Origin: Exophiala sp. HKRS030
Taxonomy: Eukaryota > Ascomycota > Eurotiomycetes > Chaetothyriales > Herpotrichiellaceae
Assembly (NCBI GenBank): GCA_023897205.1
Contig: JAHWDD010000002.1
Coordinates: 7,130,001 to 7,194,000, forward strand
Direction of reading: 5' to 3'
DNA length: 64,000 bases
Numbering within the stretch: position 1 is the stretch's first letter; each line of letters starts with the position of its first letter. The notes below the pieces were generated by a model. The model did not search any database. It saw only the letters and a program-made list of their open reading frames with translations, and had not been told where the DNA came from. Positions 31,769 to 43,363 of the stretch are shown one piece after another. Made by a program: the position numbers and the translations under genes.

Positions 31769-33551
31769 CTATTTTCCAAGAAGCCCACCCACATATTCGG
31801 CAATGGCGAGCATTTTCTCTTCGGTAAACCTCCTCCCCACTATTTGTACACTGACGTGGGCACCGTCATATATCTCCGCGTCGTAATCGTCGAACGTCGT
31901 TTTGTCGAGGTCCGAGATTGGCGAGTACCCCTGCGGGTAGTGGTCCTCGGTCTTGTCCGCGGTCGTCACGGGCACCACCACGCTCGTGTAGTCCAGGCCG
32001 TTCACGAACGAGGAATACCCGTAATACAGGTACTTCTCGGGTCGAGCTGCGGCGTACGGGGCCACGGGGCAGATGAAGCCGTCGACGGGCCTGCCGGTCC
32101 CGGACTCTCGCGCCGTGCCGTTCCAATAGTCCATGTACTCCTTCAGGAACTTGCGCTTCGCGACGTTGTTGGCGGCGATCTGTGACGCCGTATATTCCTG
32201 CACCGGCTTCTCGCCGTAGGACATTTTGACTTGCTGCGCCATGGGCTCGCCGGACAGCCCAAAGGCCTCGTGGACGTCCTTGCCGCCGTCGTAGATCCAC
32301 GTGTGAAAGACAATGTCCAACAGCCTCGCGTGCGACGGGGGCTTCCACTCGATCACCTTGTGCCCTGCCTTGCTCAGTGCTTCGGCGACCATGGACACGG
32401 CTCGCGCGACGGGCGGTTGGGGGTTGACGTTGCCGTCCGACTTCAACACGCCGAAGCTGAGTTGGCCGCCCTGAGCCGAAGAGGAGGCCGACTTGAGAAG
32501 GTCGACAATGGTTTGTTCTTGATCGTCGCGCCAAGGCATGTCGACGACCAGAGGGTCGTGAAGCCAGGGATTCGTTGACAGTATGGCCTTGGTCAAGAGC
32601 TTCGTAGACCGCGCAGTCGTGGCAAGTGGCCCGACGACCGACAAGACGCTGTTCTGCTCCAAGTCAGCATTATAGACGACCCCAGGCCGTTCCGCACAAT
32701 ACGTGCTTGGGCGTCAAGGATGAGGAAAAACAACCTACCTGACCGTCCATGCTGTTGGCCATGCCTTCGTACGGAAGTCTCCCTGAGCTCGGTCGGATGG
32801 CGTAAAGTCCGTTGAATGCTGCTGGGATGCGAATCGATCCACCAATATCGGTGCCGAATCCTCCGGGGGAACCCCTGAGCCCTATCAATGCTCCTTCGCC
32901 GCCCGAGCTGCCGCCGGAACAGAGATAGCGGTCCTTGGGGTTCCAGGTGTAGCCGATGATGTTGTTGATCGTCTCGCCAGACATTAGTGTGTGCGGCACA
33001 CTGGTCTTGCAGTACAGGACCGCCCCGAGAGCCCTTAGTTCTCTGACCATTTCACTCTCAAACGTCTTTGCGCGTGGATCGCCTGTCGCCCCTTCGAAGG
33101 TGTCGATCCAGCCGACATAGCCCATGGTGGTCTCGACATCCTTAACGTGGAATTGATCTTTCAAGGATACGGGTACGCCGTGCAATGGCCCGATTGTCCT
33201 TTTATGTTGAGCGTAGTACTGGTCGAGCTCCTTGGCCGAGGCCAACGCAGCGTCGAAGAATGTCTCATGTAGACAATTGACTAGTTGATGGGCCAGAGAT
33301 GCTCGATGGCAGAACGCTTCCGTCACGGCAACTGCAGACCATGTTCCTGCTGCGACTTTCTCGGCGATTCCAACAGCATCGGTTTCAGTGATTTCAACTT
33401 CTTTGTCAGTCAGGAATTGACGAATATAAGGACCAGTGATATCCTTCTGTTCTCCAGCCGAGGGAATCTTTGCTAGCCGCCATTTTTCCGGGATCGACTT
33501 CAAGATGGCTTCGCGTTTCGCGGCCGCACGTGATTGCCAGTCGACGACCAT
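31769..33551 (-). CDS. Amidase (amidase-signature family, acetamidase-like)
   Basis: Hydrolyses an amide to the acid and ammonia, or an ester-like substrate; cytosolic. Two exons, 33551-32739 and 32653-31769, joined in phase across an 85-nt intron; 565 residues, normal for fungal general amidases. The Ser-cisSer-Lys triad can be assigned: Lys131 in VSLKDQF, cis-Ser215 in GGSSGGEGALIG and nucleophile Ser239 in GTDIGGSIR, 24 residues after the cis-Ser as in the family. The N-terminus (MVVDWQSRAAAKREAILKSI, then PEKWRL) is typical of acetamidase-type proteins. Substrate cannot be read from sequence. It runs in the same direction as the AlkB gene, 309 bp upstream. Confidence 0.94.
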
Positions 33552-33860
33552 GTTTGCGGTGCAAATGGTATATTGTTTCGAAAGGTAGACTACGCTGTCC
33601 GAAGGAATTGTTGTTGAGTCTCGAGATGCTGAAAGTCGAGAGCAATCTTAATGAGTCCCCTCTTCGTTACCAGCCAGAGATGAGTGGGGTGGCTAAGAAA
33701 CGCACATCTCCATGCATATCGTGCGGCGCTTTGCGAGAGACGGACGAACTTGCCTGCCTCTTTGGGCAAGGTCGAGCATCTAGTACTGCCAATACCACGA
33801 ACTGTGAGAGGGAACTTGTCTGTGTCTGGCATAAGTGGTTTCGTAGAGTAGACTCAATCA

Positions 33861-34956
33861 TTAGTCCTTCATCTGTCGAACATTGAGGTTGATGCGTTTA
33901 TTCTTCATCCAGCCATGCCACGCTTTGTATTTGTGTGTACCATCGACATCCGGCCATGATTGCAGCCAGGAAGGACACGTATTAGACACAATCTTCGGAA
34001 CAGCGTGCCAGGCATATCTGGCTTCTCCTGACATCAAGATGGCGTCTCCAGACCTCAGGCGGAGAGTAACGACCTCGCTCCCATCTGCATTTCCGGCAAT
34101 GAAGAGACCGTCACATCCAATACTTATGCTAATGAGACCTCGATCACATTCCTCACTAACATCTCGGTGTACACTCAAGGTATCTCCGGGACTGTAGAAA
34201 TTCAAAATGGCAGCTTGCGCATCAACGGAAGGAAAAAAGGATTTGAGCAGGGACGCAATGTCTGGTGGAAAGTTTGGCGGCGCCTCATTGGGATAGACCT
34301 TGTTGGTCCAATCGTACTGGCCTCCCAAGGTCACCCATCGCAGCTTCGAACCAAGCATTTGGGCAGTTGTGAGAGGACGGTGGACCGAGGGGTCTCGAGG
34401 ATTTAGTGATGTTGTTTGGTCAGAGCTAAAGAAAGAAAAGGAGCCATAGCCAGTATTTTGCATGTCAACTTCTGTCACAGGAGGATACTCGATGTTGTAG
34501 TGCAGATGCAAATTGGTCTTGTGCTCAGGATTGCTCAGGTCACGATGTAGGAGCTTTTCCAGTAACGTAATTTGCAGACTAGGAGTCAGCAGCGAAGGGA
34601 ATACAAACAGGCCTACCTACAAATTAGTATTTCTGAAAGAATCAGCACAAGGGTCTTGTGATCATACCGGGCAAGGTGTTGATTTCGAATGCGGGCAAAG
34701 GCCAGCAATCATTGATTGGTGTCGATATATGTGGGAGTGCAATGCCTTTGGCAAATTCTCGCTCCAACATAGCGAGCTCGCTCTTTTCGCATTGATCTGA
34801 TGCCTGCAAAAACGATACAGCGGTGGCTCTTGGGTTGTGAGGGTCGACTATCTCAAGATCAGCATCGATTGATGCGAGTGACTGTTTCCGCCGAATCTTA
34901 AAAAGGTCTCGCATCGACTCTGGCGGTCGCGCATGAGCATCGAGAATCGGAGCCAT
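33861..34956 (-). CDS. AlkB-like 2-oxoglutarate/Fe(II) dioxygenase (ALKBH1 type)
   Basis: Oxidative dealkylation of DNA or RNA bases, possibly tRNA. Two exons, 34956-34668 and 34612-33861, in phase over a 55-nt intron; 346 residues. Of two nearby acceptor AGs, only the one ending at 34613 keeps frame. All cofactor residues are present: HRD (His245, Asp247) in TLSVHRDVSEECDRG, His299 in YAWHAVPKI, and the AlkB signature RxNxxxR (Arg336-Arg342) in KRINLNVRQ for 2-oxoglutarate. NFYSPGDTLSVH and DAILMSGEARYAWH follow the ALKBH1 pattern more than ALKBH2/3. It is divergent from the BRE4-like gene, with 541 bp between the starts. Confidence 0.93.
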
Positions 34957-35497
34957 TGGTTCTATATTATAAGAGATTTTTCTGGAGACCCAAACTTTTG
35001 GTGTTTGTGGTGGCGATATAGGTACCTAGTCAATGGCTGTTGTTGAACAATTGAAATGCTGGTGGAATACTTTTATATTCGTTTGTTTGCGAACCCCATG
35101 GCCCATGGCACGGGTTTGCGACACCTTTACGTTTTGTCTCAGTCAGTGTCCATTTACGCCGAAGAGAGTACAACACAGCAGCTGCTCTTACAATGATTTC
35201 CATCCGAGACCACTGTATTTCCAGCTGATGATTTGGCATGGGATAGAGTCAGTACTTAATCTTCGTAGCTCGGAACAATGTCGGCCCGGATTGCGCAGGT
35301 AAGAACGTCAACATCAACTTCTGTATTCAAGATGTCACCAAACAATACGGGATTATCTGGATCTCACTTGATTCGAAACGATTCACTACACACGTCTTTG
35401 CCGGCACAAGGGCACAGTTTCATTATGTCGACATGCTCATTATGATACCCTACCATCGCTGGCACGTTTGCCATCAACATCCTCCTTTGCCACAATT
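34957..35497. other. Divergent promoter region (AlkB / BRE4-like)
   Basis: 541 bp between two start codons. I see no additional gene or strong repeated element. Confidence 0.5.
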
Positions 35498-38400
35498 ATG
35501 GCAGCATCGGAGCAAGACCAGCATAAATTGAATCCCAGAGCCAGCGTAAGTAGAGATTCTTGTTATATCTCAACAATACCTATGGCTGACGGGTTGCATT
35601 TGTAGCTTCGGAACTCTTCTTACATCGATCCCTCAACTGGAGCTAGGTTGAGTACAGCATTTACCCTGCGTTTTCACGACATTGGTGATGGCCCTCCGTC
35701 TGAAGCGACTGATGAGTCAACTCTCCTCCTTCCTCGAGCATCATCGGATGAGAGGAATCCGCATCGGACAAGATGTGGGTTTCTGGCAGACAAGAGCAAG
35801 GATTATGCTATCCGAGTGAAGCAGTTCATACTGTCTGAAACTGGCAGAGGAGTCTTCAAATGTGCACTGGCATATTTTCTCGGCAGCCTTGCGACATTCG
35901 TGCCTCCGTTGAGTCAATTACTTGGCCAGCAGAGTTCGAAGCACATGGTGGCCACGATAACTGTGTATTTTCACCCTTACCGGTCGTTTGGAAGTATGCT
36001 TGATGCTCTTCTTCTTGCATCAATTGCTTTCTTGTACACAGCAGTTGTGTCCTTACTCAGCATGACTGTAGCCGCCTTCTTTGCCGACACTGTCCATTTG
36101 ATCGAGCTTGGCCATGCCATTGTGTTGGTTCTTTTTGTAGGAGGTGGTCTGGGACTTGTTGCATGGGTCAAGCTCCGCAAGAATGACCCTCTTGTGAACA
36201 TTGCTTGCTCCCTCACTTCGCTTGGGCTTATAACAATCCTCACTAAAGAAGGCGCCATTCAGGCTGGAGACTACTCCCTGAGGACAATCATATCAATCCT
36301 GAAGATGATTGTAGCTGGTGTCATCGCAACTGTGCTGGTATCTGTTTTGATATTCCCAATCTCCGGGCGCCGCAAGCTGAGGCAAAATCTTCTTGATGTG
36401 ACTGATATGCAATCAGACATGCTTGCTCTCATCACAAGCAGTTTCATTTCTGGCGATGAAGCAGAACTAGAGAATAGCATCCTTTCTCGCGTCACCGAAA
36501 AACACAAGAAAGCCTCTGCCACGGTCGCCCAGAAGCTGAAGGAAGCAAAATATGAGCATTATCTACTTGGTACCGAGAGACAAGTCCTGATCGAGGCGAG
36601 GCTTGCCCACTGCATCCAGCGTATCTCCCAGAGCATTGGTGGCCTTCGGAGTGCCGCAGCGATGCAGTTTGTTGTTGTAAAAGAACCTCCTTTTGGGTCA
36701 CCGATGCGCAACGAAGGTATAGCTCGCGCTGCTGGTACTTGGATGGATTCTCTCGAAAGCTCCAAATCCAATGATGATAACAGAGGCTTGTTCAACGGCA
36801 TCAATTCTTTATCCGCTGACTCCCAGGATCGTCTGCAGCCACCCAATCAACCACCCTTTCGCTCCCCCGCCCAAATATTCGAAATGTTCATTGAGAACTT
36901 GGGTCCGTCCATGCGATCTCTAGCTTTCACTCTTAAGGAGATCATGGATCATTTCCCTTTTGATCCTGACCGAAACTATGTGGTCAGCACAAACCCCAAG
37001 TTCAAAATCAGCCTTGACCGAGCCATCGACCTTTACAAAGACAGTCGCCAAAAGTCTCTTGCAATTGTATATGGCCAAAAAGATATGGATCGTTTCCGAC
37101 CTCTTACCGTGCAAGCTGATTGGGAGGACGCTGCTGCTGCGTGTGGATATTTTTCATTCTCTCTTGTCGAGGTCGCTGAATCAGTCAAAAAGTACTTGGC
37201 CATACTCGATGAGCTCCAACTTGAAGTAGATGAAAATCCCGCTGGCAAGACCTGGAACTGGTTGAAATTCTGGCGGCAGGGTGTGGACCACCACGAGTTC
37301 CATGACGCCGATCCTGATCTCGTCGAGGTTGTGAAGAAGGCAGACGATCTTGACCTTCAATACACAGAACAGCCTTTCAATCTACCTCGACCCTACAACG
37401 AGGCAGCATGGCAAGACCGCCCACGAATTAAGCGCAGGCTATTCCACAAGATATATGACGCATCCGCCTATTTTCGTCGTGAAGACGTCAAGTTTTCTGT
37501 GAAGGTCGCCGTGGGAGCAGTCTTGTACGCGTTACCGAGCTTTCTGCCTTCAACTCGACCAATCTATTCCCACTGGAGAGGCGAATGGGGTCTGCTGTCT
37601 TACATGTTGGTCTGTAGCATGACTATAGGTGCCAGCAATACGACAGGCTATTCCCGTATACTTGGAACGTGCCTTGGAGCTGTATTGGCCATAGTCGCGT
37701 GGGAGGTGTCTGATGACAACCCATTCGTTATGGCTTTTCTAGGGTTCTGTATGGCATCCTGGACCTCATATATCATCGTCGGAAAAGGCAAGGGCCCTTT
37801 TGGCAGGTTCATACTCTTGACGTACAACCTCACTGCACTGTACGCGTATAGCCTGACGACCCAAGATGATGACGACGGCGGGGACGAGGAAGACACTGGA
37901 AAGCATCCCCTGATCGTCCAGATTGCGATACATCGTGTGGTGGCTGTAATATCTGGTACCATCTGGGGTCTGATCATCACACGCATGATCTGGCCAATAT
38001 CTGCACGACAAAAGTTGAAGGACGGCCTATCTTTGTTATGGTTGCGAATGGGGATGATCTGGAAGAGAGACCCGCTTGCTACCTTCACGGACGGCGTTCA
38101 TCCTAACCATTATATGAACCTGCGCGAAGAATGGTATCTACAGAAATTCTTGGCCAAGTTACAAGGTCTCATCGAAGCCTCCAAAAGCGAGTTCGAGTTC
38201 AGAAGGCCCTTTCCGCACGCGACCTATGCACGTATTCTGCGAAAGACAGAAGAGATGCTCGGAGCCTTCCACGCCATGAATCAAGTCATTCTGAAAGATC
38301 TCAACACCTCACCCGGAGAGGAGGCATTGCTCTCAGCGACAGCCAATGAACGAGCACAGCTTTGCGTCAGAATCAGTCATTTGTTCAGTGTCCTGGCAAG

Positions 38401-38656
38401 CTCCATGAAGCTTGAATATTCGATTGCGACTGATGCGTTGCCGAATATAGAACACACGAGGGACAGGCTGTTGGCAAAGATCTTTGCATATCGTCGCAAT
38501 GACGCTCAAGAGCAAAGAAGTACTGATGAGGATTATAGCTTGTTTTTCACGTATGCTTTGGTGACAGGGCAGCTCAACCTCGGTATCCAGGATGTGCTCG
38601 AGGACCTTGGGGAGCTTTTTGGTGTTATGGACGAAGAGGCTCTTCGTCTTGACTGA
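35498..38656 (+). CDS. BRE4/aromatic-acid-exporter-like membrane protein (ArAE_2, DUF2421)
   Basis: Two exons, 35498-35545 (16 codons) and 35606-38656, in phase over a 60-nt intron; 1,032 residues. The first exon is short but its ATG and GTAAGT donor are clean. Domain order is the one known for yeast Bre4-type proteins: an N-terminal membrane domain (about 70-260, starting GVFKCALAYFLGSLATFVPPLSQLLG), a soluble middle (about 260-620), a second fusaric-acid-resistance-like membrane domain (about 635-820, with SHWRGEWGLLSYMLVCSMTIGASNTTGYSRILGT), and a C-terminal DUF2421 region ending with LPNIEHTRDRLLAKIFAYRR. Probable export of an organic acid or inhibitor across a membrane; the family role is poorly defined. 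It is followed by a 694-bp gap. Confidence 0.9.
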
Positions 38657-39350
38657 GTGCTAGCTACATCTACTTCCTAGGCGAGCCGATTAACCGCGGT
38701 ATTCGTAAGCTGGCGAAGCAACTCCATCTTCATATTCTAAATTTCATAAAGAAAATATCATCCTTGGTAATTGAATGATGGCTGCCTAGTCACCAACACG
38801 CGGCTGTATGCGGAGTATCTACTATGTACGGAGACTCTAGATGTCGTTGAAGTTGCACAGGACTATGGAATATACGGCTTCCTGACTGATATCTGCTCGC
38901 ACCCCGTTGGGGTGGGTACGACATGTTCCCGGGGTGCTGGCCTTAGGCGTTGTGGGTAGTCTAGCTTAGCCGCCTGGTGCCCGGAGTCAGCCTCCAATTG
39001 GGCCTTGATAAGTAGTACGGGCTCACTAGGCTGTGCCCAGAGAGTCAACGTCAGGTTAACGCGTCATTCGCTCCGGGCATCGACCGCAAGTCCAAGAGGA
39101 CGCCTAGCGAGCCTTGACCGCAGCCTTGCCCGCTTGCAACGGGACAGCGTTGAAGGAGGGCTGTGAGCGTTTGTTGTGTGGCTATGCAAACGAGAGCAAT
39201 ATAAGTCTGGCAATGAACACTGTTCGAGTGTGAACACATCTAGTTGAGTACGAATAGTCAACGACCATTTCGCGTCGATCCTAAACATTTTCCTCCAAGA
39301 CCGATCAGACGGGAACACCTTATGCGGGCAAACAACTACACTGAACGAAG
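38657..39350. other. Intergenic with a GC-rich block
   Basis: About 700 bp. The part 38890-39180 is clearly richer in G/C than the flanks but has no ORF, tRNA fold or inverted ends that I can identify. Motifs like GCGGAGTA and TACGGAGA occur near 38810-38830. Confidence 0.45.
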
Positions 39351-40826
39351 ATGCTGGACGAGAATCTCCCAAGTGCGTGGCATCGGAGTACCAGCTACTC
39401 ACGCTGACTTTCTACAGCCTTTGTCCTAAAGCCATCAAATGATAAACCAAAGCAAAACTCGACATTTCTGTTCTCGCAGCATGGCGCCGAATTCGAGCCC
39501 GCTTACACCCTGCGGCATCTCGACCCAGAGCAGCATGCCTCTAGGAATCGATACGCCGTCGCCCTCTATGATGCCTTCATTCCTGATGTTCTCTACGCAG
39601 AAGTCCTTCTAATCCCAGAATGGACACACCCAGTTATCTCGGAACAAGCAAGACTTAACGGCGCGATCCCACCTCCTCCGGAACCCGTCCTGCCCAGCGA
39701 ATTCTCGATCCAATTATACAATCCAGACCAGCAGATCACAGTCAGGCATAAGCCTGCCAGTTGGAATACAGCAGCATCTTGGGCGTTCGAAATGCCACAA
39801 CAAACATTCCGAGAGCCCTCGGCTTCGGCGTTGGATCGAGGACAACACGACCCTGCTGCGTCCGAGGTCACACCTAAGATTGGTTTAAAGTGGAAGAAGG
39901 ACAGTAAATTTTCTAAAGACCTGGCATGCTTCTTGTCTGGGAAAAGCACAGATATCGTGGGAAGCAAGGCAAAGAGCAAGGAGCCGGACATTACTGTATC
40001 AATCTTCAAAGGCCTGAAGGAGTTGACGTTATATGAGCCCAATTTGCAGAGGGTCGATATAGAGGACCTCAAAGGCTTTGAAGTTGTTCTTTTACTGGGA
40101 GCCGTGGTCATTCGAGATGTATATTTCGGGTCGTTGAAAGAAACATTCAATATATCTACAGCAGGAAGAAAGTCCAATCCGACCAGCCCCAGTGCTGTCG
40201 ACGCCGCCTTGGTTCCTGATCCTCGTCCTCAAACAGCCTCGCCAACCAGTACCACTGGTCCTGTTCGCGACCCACGAGTGCCTCCTACAGATCCGAGAAG
40301 CCAGTGGGAGCTGGACGCCGAAACCGCTCGACTGCAACGACAATTTGCAGAGGAAGAGCGGGCGAGGCGACGGCAGGAAGAGGAAGCCGAACGGAAAACG
40401 AGAATTCTGCTTGAGAACGAAGAGAGGGAGATACGTAGACGCCAGCAGGCTGAAGTTGATCTGGAGACGGAGCGTCTGAAGCAGCTATATGGCCAAGAGG
40501 ACGCCAACGCACGCCCAAACCTGCCCCCTCGAGACTCACGACAGCAGAGGCATCACTCTGAATCTGTGCAATCGGCGTATCAACAATCCCAGCAAGGCCT
40601 CCGACCAGCCGCGCCGTACACCAATGCATGGGGTGGCTACACTTCAGGCGGAAGCTCTAGTAGTACTGGTCCTTACATGTCTGGCGCCGCTGCTCAGTCG
40701 AGTTTCCTCACGCCTGTGCCGTCGCAGCCTCAAAATCTCAAGCAGAAGTCGAGCATTTTCAATTTTCGACGTCGCAGTGACCCTGACCCGAATAAGCTAC
40801 AGAGAAAGAGAAGTGCCGTATTTTGA
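39351..40826 (+). CDS. Conserved-looking fungal protein with central coiled coil, unknown function
   Basis: Two exons, 39351-39372 and 39418-40826, in phase across a 45-nt intron; 476 residues. The first exon supplies MLDENLP and joins to TFVLKPSND, then STFLFSQHGAEFEPAYTLRHLD. The N-terminal 250 residues look folded and beta-rich (YAVALYDAFIPDVLYAEVLLIPEW; then KWKKDSKFSKDLACFL; VSIFKGLKELTLYEPNLQRVDIEDLKGFEVVLLLGAVVIRDVYF). A charged coiled coil of the R/E-rich type follows (about 300-375) and then a disordered Ser/Gln-rich tail that ends in SIFNFRRRSDPDPNKLQRKRSAVF. I do not recognise a named family. The tail basic segment could be a localisation signal. The next gene starts about 200 bp downstream in the same direction. 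Confidence 0.85.
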
Positions 40827-41032
40827 GGTTTTATTTACCCGGTATCAACGACCTTCCTGTTTGGGCGACGATTTTGCCTGACGTTCGTATCATGACCGGT
40901 CAATGGCCGACGAAGCCCGAGTCAACCATGTCATCATTTGTGCGAGTTCTACACGAGTTCTACACGCCTTTTCTGCTCTCGATTCTTACCTTTACTCACA
41001 ATTCACACATGATAGTGATACCAAAATTCGAC

Positions 41033-41968
41033 ATGGCAGCATCACTCGGTAAACGTATTGTCTTCACCGGAGGGTCCGGCAAGGCTGGGAGACACTGCAT
41101 TCCATACCTCCTCGAAAAAGGCCATCAAGTTCTCAACTTGGACCTGTTGGACTTCCCGAAAGATCATCTTCCAGCTGGAAAAAGCGTCTATACCATGAAG
41201 ACCGACCTCACCGATGGTGCCCAGACATTCAACGCCTTGTCATCACTTTTCTCCATGGACGAATACGAACTGCCGAAGCACCCTGGACCACCGGACGCAG
41301 TCATACACTTTGCAGCATATGCTCGCAACATGATTGTGCCCGATAGCGAAACGTTCCGTGGCAACGTCATGAGCACGTATAATGTGATCGAGGCTGCGTG
41401 CAAACTGGGCGTCAAGAAAATCATCATTGCCAGCAGTGAAACCACATATGGTGTCTGCTTCAGCCAAGGCGACGACGATTACCATTCTTTCCCACTCGAG
41501 GAAGATAGCTATGACCGCAACCCAATGGACACTTATGCCTGTTCTAAATTGACGGGGGAACGCATCGCTCGGAGCTTTGCACGGCGGTTCGACATTGATA
41601 TCTATGCCTTGATCATCGGCAATGTCATTGAGCCACACGAATACGCGAGGGACTTTCCGCGCCACGTGGGTAAGCCAGAGACCAGGAAGAGAAATGCTTG
41701 GAGTTATATCGACGCGCGAGACCTTGGGCAAATTTGTGACCTGTGTGTTGCAAAGTCCGGATTGGGATTCCAGGTGTTCAACGCGACCAACGACACCATC
41801 ACGACATCGATCCCCACGGCGGAGTTTTTGAAAAAGACGTGCCCCAACACACCAATCTCCCGAAAGATGGGTGAATGGGAGGCCCCACTGTCCAACAAGA
41901 AGATCCGAGATGTTCTGGGTTTCAAGGATGTTCATGACTGGCGGAAGTACTATACCCATAAAGACTGA
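41033..41968 (+). CDS. NAD(P)-dependent epimerase/dehydratase (extended SDR)
   Basis: Single exon, 311 residues from ATG 41033. An alternative in-frame ATG lies at 41009. The Rossmann signature is FTGGSGKAG (about 11-19), followed by the acidic LDLLD strand end. The catalytic triad is Ser134/135 in IIASSETTYG and Tyr168-Lys172 in DTYACSKLTGE. The substrate part includes VIEPHEYARDFPRH and AWSYIDARDLGQIC, like UDP-sugar epimerases and uronate-dehydrogenase-type SDRs. Substrate is not determined; a sugar-nucleotide or aldonic substrate is likely. Cytosolic. It lies close behind the coiled-coil gene. Confidence 0.9.
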   Translation: MAASLGKRIVFTGGSGKAGRHCIPYLLEKGHQVLNLDLLDFPKDHLPAGKSVYTMKTDLTDGAQTFNALSSLFSMDEYELPKHPGPPDAVIHFAAYARNMIVPDSETFRGNVMSTYNVIEAACKLGVKKIIIASSETTYGVCFSQGDDDYHSFPLEEDSYDRNPMDTYACSKLTGERIARSFARRFDIDIYALIIGNVIEPHEYARDFPRHVGKPETRKRNAWSYIDARDLGQICDLCVAKSGLGFQVFNATNDTITTSIPTAEFLKKTCPNTPISRKMGEWEAPLSNKKIRDVLGFKDVHDWRKYYTHKD

Positions 41969-42412
41969 AACTTTGAGACCTTGTACAATACTGCGTGAGT
42001 CATTTGAGGTTTGGTCGTAAAGTACCTATTCAACGAGAGAAGGCTGCAACAGGATTGTGTACAGAAGCATAAGGCAAATGTCTCACAAAAGTCACCTTGC
42101 TTGGTGGGGAAACAGTGTAGAAGAATGGATCTTATGATCGAGTTTCTTCACTGTGGAATTCACAAACCAGTGAGCAGAGCAGAGCAATACATTATCGAAG
42201 TCACCCGCCGCGATTTCGATGTCACTGTTACCAGGGCTCTTGGATGTCTCAATAGGTACTATTCTCTCCAGTGATTAATACACTATTCTGCTGGCTGATT
42301 CACTTATTTCGTTGTGTCTCGCTCGTTTCACTATATTCCATGTCACTGTTCAAAAGTTTCGTGAAGAGACTCTTCCAGGGTAATCTCTGACTCACTACCC
42401 ACTCCCTCAGAT
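41969..42412. other. Intergenic
   Basis: Flank between the SDR gene and the leader repeat. An 87-codon plus-strand frame at 42011-42274 has no recognisable domain. Confidence 0.45.
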
Positions 42413-42590
42413 CCTATATAAGAGACCTTTATCCGCTTATTTCTCTCCCTCTCCCTCTCCCTCTTTCTCTTCAGATTTCTCTCTCAGGCTTCTCGCCTGT
42501 CTCATTCTAAGCCTCCTTTCTAAATATATATATGTTTATTACCCTGCCTAACATACGATGTCCAACGACTCGTCCTTGTGGGACACCTTG
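42413..42590 (+). repeat. TATA/CT-rich leader repeat, copy 2
   Basis: Plus-strand counterpart of the 16719-16870 repeat: CCTATATAAGAGA, CCCTCT repeats, CTTCAGATTTCTCTCTCAGG, CTTCTCGCC, AT run, TTACCCTGCCT and, 19 nt later, CTCGTCCTTGTGGGAC. Its last part overlaps the start of the helicase relic. A TATA box followed by a CT-rich tract is typical of a fungal core promoter. Confidence 0.65.
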
Positions 42591-43363
42591 CGCAAACCGG
42601 CGCCTTCTATCTAACAGACATCGGAGGAGAGATGATGGGAAGGTCACTTCTCGAGCGCTGCCTAGATCTGGGGCAACCACCAGATAACAATGATGGACTT
42701 GAACTTCCATGTGCACGATCAGCCTGGAAGACACACCAACATGCTTTCTATGATGGTCGATTGCAACTTCCTCCATCAGACTTGAAAACCAACAGGGGAG
42801 TTTCTTCAAAGTCTCCTCACCAGACTGGCCCTTCAATTTGAAAACAGCAACAGAAGAACGTTCCGACTAACAGGAATGACTCATTTTCTGAACGTGTCAA
42901 ACTCTCTCCAAGGGCCCTCAAGGGCATTTCGATTCTCGACAGTGGACGAGAATGAGGCTCAGGCAGTCAGCGCATTGGTCAGAACCCTCCTGTAGCTGGG
43001 CGCAAAGGCACAGCACATCGCTGTCCTAAGCCGCTTTCGGGGCCAGGTCAACTTCCTACAGCAACTAGCTCGTAGGGAGGGTTGGCCTGCAGAGATTGTG
43101 GAAACTGTGGATTCATCGCAAGGACTGGAAAAGAAGTTATCCTCTCCATGACGAAGACAGAAGGGCGTGTTGGCTGGCTTGTCAACAAGAAGCGCATGAA
43201 CGTGTTTTTGTCACGGCAGAAGACAGCCTTTTATACTGTCGGCCATTGGGACAAGGTCAGATATCTCAAACATACTGGCCACGCAGTCTGGCTCATGGGG
43301 TTCCTTCAAGCCATGCAAGATGCACATTGGTGTTGGATTATTACAAGGAATGTAGCTCCCTAA
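42552..43363 (+). pseudogene. Degraded SF1 (UPF1/DNA2-like) helicase fragment, copy B
   Basis: Successive frames show the C-terminal half of an SF1 helicase: motif III-like RLVLVGHLAQ, then GRSLLERCLDLGQP, HAFYDGRLQ (as in FYDGxL after the RMHP segment), GPSRAFRFSTV, IAVLSRFRGQV (motif IV), IVETVDSSQGLE (motif V) and, in another frame (43082-43363), ILSMTKTEGRVGWLV and RMNVFLSRQK with YTVGHW (motif VI). At least one stop (within VRTLL*LGAK, near 42993) and more than one frameshift break it. No Walker A/B half is present. It is homologous to copy A at 3.1-3.7 kb. I take it as a relic of a dispersed helicase gene or element. Confidence 0.75.

Noticed and set aside
42413..42590. Interpretation of the shared leader as a proven LTR
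   Set aside because: TATA plus CT tract fits, but I see no TG...CA ends, target-site duplication, primer-binding site or gag/pol sequence.
42413..43363. Interpretation as a Helitron
   Set aside because: The helicase motifs are UPF1/DNA2-like rather than Pif1-like, and no Rep domain or Helitron hairpin end is visible.
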